From assembly GCA_050186825.1 (NCBI GenBank), contig JBFWYD010000030.1, positions 56,818 through 120,817 on the forward strand: DNA of 64,000 nucleotides, given 5' to 3'. Origin of the DNA: NORP233 sp050186825. GTDB taxonomy: Bacteria; Planctomycetota; J058. The translations under genes and the position numbers were made by a program. The notes under the pieces are model-generated. The model ran no database searches, was not told the DNA's origin, and worked only from the letters and a program-made list of their open reading frames with translations. Below are positions 61,373-64,000 of the stretch, one piece after another (within the stretch, counting starts at the first letter, position 1; each line of letters starts with the position of its first letter).

Positions 61373-63583
61373 GTGGAGATTCGCAGGCTCGCCCCGGGTG
61401 ACCGGGTCCTCGACTATCGGATCCTCGAGCGGCTCGGGGAAGGCGGCTTCGGCGAGGTGTTCCGCGCCGAGCACGAGGTGCTCGGGAGCATCGTCGCGAT
61501 CAAGGTCCCGCGCGACGCGACCGGCCTGGCCGCGCTCCGGCACGAGGGCGTGGTGCAGTCCAAGCTGCACCACGCGAACATCGTCGCCACGCGCGAGCTG
61601 AGCATCTCGCACGACCCGCCCTTCGTGGTCATGGACTACATCGACGGCGACTCGCTCGCGGAGCTGCTCCGCCGCGAGGGGCCCATGCCCTGGCGGCGCG
61701 CGGTGCAGGTCCTGCTGCATGCCGGGCGCGCGCTCGAGCACGCGCACCAGAAGGGCGTCGTGCACGGCGACGTGAAGCCGGGGAACATCCTCGTCGAGCC
61801 CGGCCGCGACGGGCGCGTGCTCCTGACCGACTTCGGGCTGGGGCGCGTGTTCGAGGGGCCGCAGGGGAACCTCCAGATCTCGCGCAGCCTCGAGCTCGCG
61901 ACCTCCGGGGCGGAGGTCCAGGGCACGATCCGCTACCTCGCGCCCGAGCTGCTGCGCGGCGAGTCGGTGGACGAGCGCGCGGACGTCTACTCCTTCGGCG
62001 TCCTGATCTTCGAGACGATCACCGGCAAGCTGCCCGAGGGGCGCGAGGTCCCGAGCGACCTCGTCAAGCACCTCCCGCCCGAGCTCGACCAGCTCTTCGA
62101 GCGCACCTTCGCGCGCCGCGAGAAGCGCCCGCGCACGCTGAGCGGCGTGCTCGAGGAGCTCCAGACCCTCCTCGACGGCGGCGCCAAGCCCGCGCCGGTC
62201 CTGGCGGCCAGGCCCGGGCCGGTCGTGGCGGCGGAGCCCGCCAGGCTGGACCCGACGACGCCTGCCTGCAGCCAGCCCGCGGCGGCGCGGCACGGGGGTC
62301 CGACCCCGCGCCTGCCCGAGCAGGCGGAGGCCACCAAGCCGCTGCGCGCGCTGCCGACCGACGGCCCCGCCGAGGTCGCCTGCTGGCGCGGCAAGCTCGC
62401 CGCGGCCCGCGCCGAGCCGCGCTTCCAGCGCTGGCGCGACGCCGTGCTCGCGGAGCTGCGCCAGTCGATGGTCGCCGCCGCTGGGGTCTCCGAGTTCGAG
62501 GGCCAGGGCTTCGACCTCTGCTTCGGCGTGACGCGCGAGGGTGAGCCGCAGCACCGCGTCTACGCGCTCTGCCTGCCGAAGGTCGACGCCAACGTCGGCC
62601 GGGCGACCGTGGCCGAGGCGCGGCGGATCTTCGACCTCGAGAAGGGGATCTGGGAGAAGGAGGTCACCTTCTGGGTCCTGGCCGAGGACGTCGCGGACCG
62701 CGAGCAGGTGCTCTGGACCTTCAAGTCGTTCTGCATGGGCTGGTGGCGGCGCCGGCGGATCGTGCTCCAGGACGTAAGCGCCGAGCGCCTGCACGCCAGC
62801 GAGCTCGGCTGCGACCCGCGCGGCAACCAGCTCAAGCGCACCTTCCAGACCGCGGTCCAGCACGCGCTGGCGGCCGTCCCGCGCGGGCTCGAGCCCGTCC
62901 AGGTCACGGTGCGGCGCCCGAATCGCTGCGTGCGCGGAGCGACCTGGGGCGCGGGCCTGGCGCTGCTCATGACCTTCGGCCTGATCGGGAGCATCTTCGC
63001 GCTCGAGATGGCGACCCGATCGCTGCAGAAGCACCACCAGCGCCACGGCGCCTGCGACGACGGGGTGGCCCTGGTCGAGACCAGCACCGAGCCGCGCGCC
63101 CTCGAGGTGGCGCTCCCGGCCGGCGTCGTCCCGGCTGTCGCGCCGACGAGCGGGGCCAAGAGCTCCGGCGCCGTCGCGCCCACCAGCGGGGCCAAGAGCT
63201 CCGGCGCCGTCGCGCCCACCAGCGGGGCCAAGAGCTCCGGCGCCGTCGCGCCCACCAGCGGGGCCAAGAGCTCTGGCGCCGTCGCGCCGACGAGCGGGGC
63301 CAAGAGCTCCGGCGCCGTCGCGCCCACCAGCGGGGCCAAGAGCTCTGGCGCCGTCGCGCCCACCAGCGGGGCCAAGAGCTCCGGCGCCGTCGCGCCCACC
63401 ACCGGGGCCAAGGGCTCCGGCGCCGTCGCGCCCACCAGCGGGGCCAAGAGCTCCGGCGCCGTCGCGCCGACGAGCGGGGCCAAGAGCTCCGGCGCGAGTG
63501 CTCCCCAGACGGGCGTCGGCCGAGGGGTTCGGGCCCTTGGGGAAGCCCTGGAGCAGGCGCAGGCCCAGCTCCGATACTTCTAA
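61373..63583 (+). CDS. Transmembrane Ser/Thr kinase with 12-residue repeat tail
   Basis: About 736 residues. The kinase domain (about 8-265) has GEGGFGEVF, VAIK, DFG and APE, but the catalytic loop is HGD rather than HRD (VVHGDVKPGN), a non-RD form that keeps the catalytic Asp. A poorly known middle region (about 340-520) follows, then one membrane helix (GLALLMTFGLIGSIFALEM, near 526-544). The C-terminal, presumably external, part carries ten near-identical copies of VAPTSGAKSSGA. GTG 61373 has AAGGAG upstream. The same 12-residue unit makes up the secreted protein encoded just downstream. Confidence 0.87.
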   Translation: MEIRRLAPGDRVLDYRILERLGEGGFGEVFRAEHEVLGSIVAIKVPRDATGLAALRHEGVVQSKLHHANIVATRELSISHDPPFVVMDYIDGDSLAELLRREGPMPWRRAVQVLLHAGRALEHAHQKGVVHGDVKPGNILVEPGRDGRVLLTDFGLGRVFEGPQGNLQISRSLELATSGAEVQGTIRYLAPELLRGESVDERADVYSFGVLIFETITGKLPEGREVPSDLVKHLPPELDQLFERTFARREKRPRTLSGVLEELQTLLDGGAKPAPVLAARPGPVVAAEPARLDPTTPACSQPAAARHGGPTPRLPEQAEATKPLRALPTDGPAEVACWRGKLAAARAEPRFQRWRDAVLAELRQSMVAAAGVSEFEGQGFDLCFGVTREGEPQHRVYALCLPKVDANVGRATVAEARRIFDLEKGIWEKEVTFWVLAEDVADREQVLWTFKSFCMGWWRRRRIVLQDVSAERLHASELGCDPRGNQLKRTFQTAVQHALAAVPRGLEPVQVTVRRPNRCVRGATWGAGLALLMTFGLIGSIFALEMATRSLQKHHQRHGACDDGVALVETSTEPRALEVALPAGVVPAVAPTSGAKSSGAVAPTSGAKSSGAVAPTSGAKSSGAVAPTSGAKSSGAVAPTSGAKSSGAVAPTSGAKSSGAVAPTSGAKSSGAVAPTTGAKGSGAVAPTSGAKSSGAVAPTSGAKSSGASAPQTGVGRGVRALGEALEQAQAQLRYF
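63137..63496 (+). repeat. 36-bp tandem repeat, ten copies, in the kinase tail
   Basis: Ten 36-base units encode VAPTSGAKSSGA; only the eighth differs clearly (TTGAKGSGA). Near-identity at the nucleotide level implies recent expansion or gene conversion. Confidence 0.95.
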
Positions 63584-63602
63584 GGGGCTGCTGACCCAGT
63601 CG

Positions 63603-63626
63603 CGCCCTGGCCACCCGGCCAGGGCG
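63603..63626 (+). terminator. Rho-independent terminator after the repeat-tail kinase
   Basis: Perfect 10-base arms (63603-63612 and 63617-63626) around ACCC, followed by TACTCATTTT. It separates the kinase transcript from the next gene. Confidence 0.8.
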
Positions 63627-63737
63627 TACTCATTTTGGAACCCTGAACCCGCCTGGGCAGGACGTGTGACGGCTGGCCGGTTGAACGAAGCGCCTGCAGG
63701 TCGTAGGGTTGTCCTACCCGGTGGAGACGGAGGTCTC

Positions 63738-64000
63738 ATGAAGAAGCTGCTCGTTGGCGTGTTGATCCTCTCCTCGAGCCTGGCGTTCGGCGCCGTGGCT
63801 CCGACCAGCGGCGCGAAGAGCTCCGGCGCGGTCGCTCCCACCAGCGGCGCGAAGAGCTCCGGCGCGCTCGCTCCGACCAGCGGCGCGAAGAGCTCCGGCG
63901 CGGTCGCTCCCACCAGCGGCGCGAAGAGCTCCGGCGCGCTCGCCCCCACCTGCGGCGCGAAGAGCTCGGGCGCGGTCGCACGCGCCCGCGGCGCGATGAG
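63738..64000 (+). CDS. Secreted protein made of VAPTSGAKSSGA repeats (cut by window end)
   Basis: The first 87 residues are in the window. MKKLLVGVLILSSSLAFG is a clear signal peptide. From codon 20 (63795) onward the protein is a string of 36-base repeats, units starting at 63795, 63831, 63867, 63903 and 63939, encoding VAPTSGAKSSGA and LAPTSGAKSSGA; the last visible units diverge (APTCGAK, ARARGAM). ATG 63738 has GGAGG seven bases upstream. The repeat is the same as in the external tail of the preceding kinase, though codon choices differ (GCTCCG against GCGCCG). The function is unknown; a surface or matrix protein is likely. Confidence 0.8.
   Translation, partial: MKKLLVGVLILSSSLAFGAVAPTSGAKSSGAVAPTSGAKSSGALAPTSGAKSSGAVAPTSGAKSSGALAPTCGAKSSGAVARARGAM

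Noticed and set aside
61256..63949. A minus-strand frame with repeated APELFAPLVG/ELLAPLVG units
   Set aside because: It is the antisense of the 36-bp repeats and spans two separate plus-strand genes.
63137..63990. CRISPR-like or recombination repeat
   Set aside because: The 36-bp units are in frame, contiguous and translated in two genes.

Overview
The window is very GC-rich DNA (roughly 70-75 percent by eye) from a Gram-negative-type bacterium with a large eukaryote-like signalling repertoire. It carries four apparently active Ser/Thr protein kinases with different C-terminal modules, one pseudokinase-FGE fusion, one decayed kinase, two proteins with formylglycine-generating-enzyme-like (FGE/SUMF1) domains, an ECF sigma factor, FHA and DUF4388-type modules, a PilT ATPase and an LPS heptosyltransferase. 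This mix fits Planctomycetota best, with Myxococcota as the main alternative. That assignment is inference from gene content; no rRNA is present to settle it. GTG starts and four-base GTGA or ATGA overlaps are common, and most long antisense reading frames are GC-rich shadows.

Layout. 1-2.7 kb: TPR-like gene end, FmdB-type zinc ribbon, pseudokinase-FGE gene. 2.8-6.3 kb: a translationally coupled AAA ATPase / RloB / acyltransferase operon, a probable RloAB (Abi-like) defence unit. 6.4-20.3 kb: mainly housekeeping genes (HEAT protein, pyrE, SDR reductase, hemH, hrpB with a 15-bp tandem repeat, kinase pseudogene, HEAT protein, membrane protein, glgX, DegT aminotransferase). 20.4-25.8 kb: putative anti-sigma protein, ECF sigma factor, divergent SEL1 kinase, PhoU and Na/Pi cotransporter. 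26-29.9 kb: large exported LysM protein, tRNA-Gly(GCC), deoxyhypusine-synthase-like gene.

29.9-32.8 kb has no credible protein gene. Its left part is dispersed and inverted repeats. Its right 2 kb looks like a large structured RNA on the minus strand: several cUNCGg tetraloop hairpins, some paired only on the minus strand through G-U wobbles, and a terminal GNRA hairpin followed by a U-rich run. Immediately upstream on the same strand lie a YbaB-like gene and a 1902-residue HTH / NB-ARC (STAND) / helical-repeat / FGE-like protein whose start is preceded by two perfect palindromes. This 30.6-38.9 kb block is the best candidate for an undescribed system.

39-49 kb: exported M23 peptidase, Ig-like lipoprotein, membrane glycosyltransferase-like protein, HlyIII protein, ABC-2 exporter. 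49-64 kb: WD40-type kinase, waaF operon, FHA/DUF4388 operon, GAF plus pilT, a 68-bp tandem repeat region, a receiver-kinase fusion, and a transmembrane kinase whose external tail is made of the same 12-residue repeat as the secreted protein encoded just downstream and cut by the window end. Long perfect hairpins that overlap stop codons recur as the apparent terminator style.
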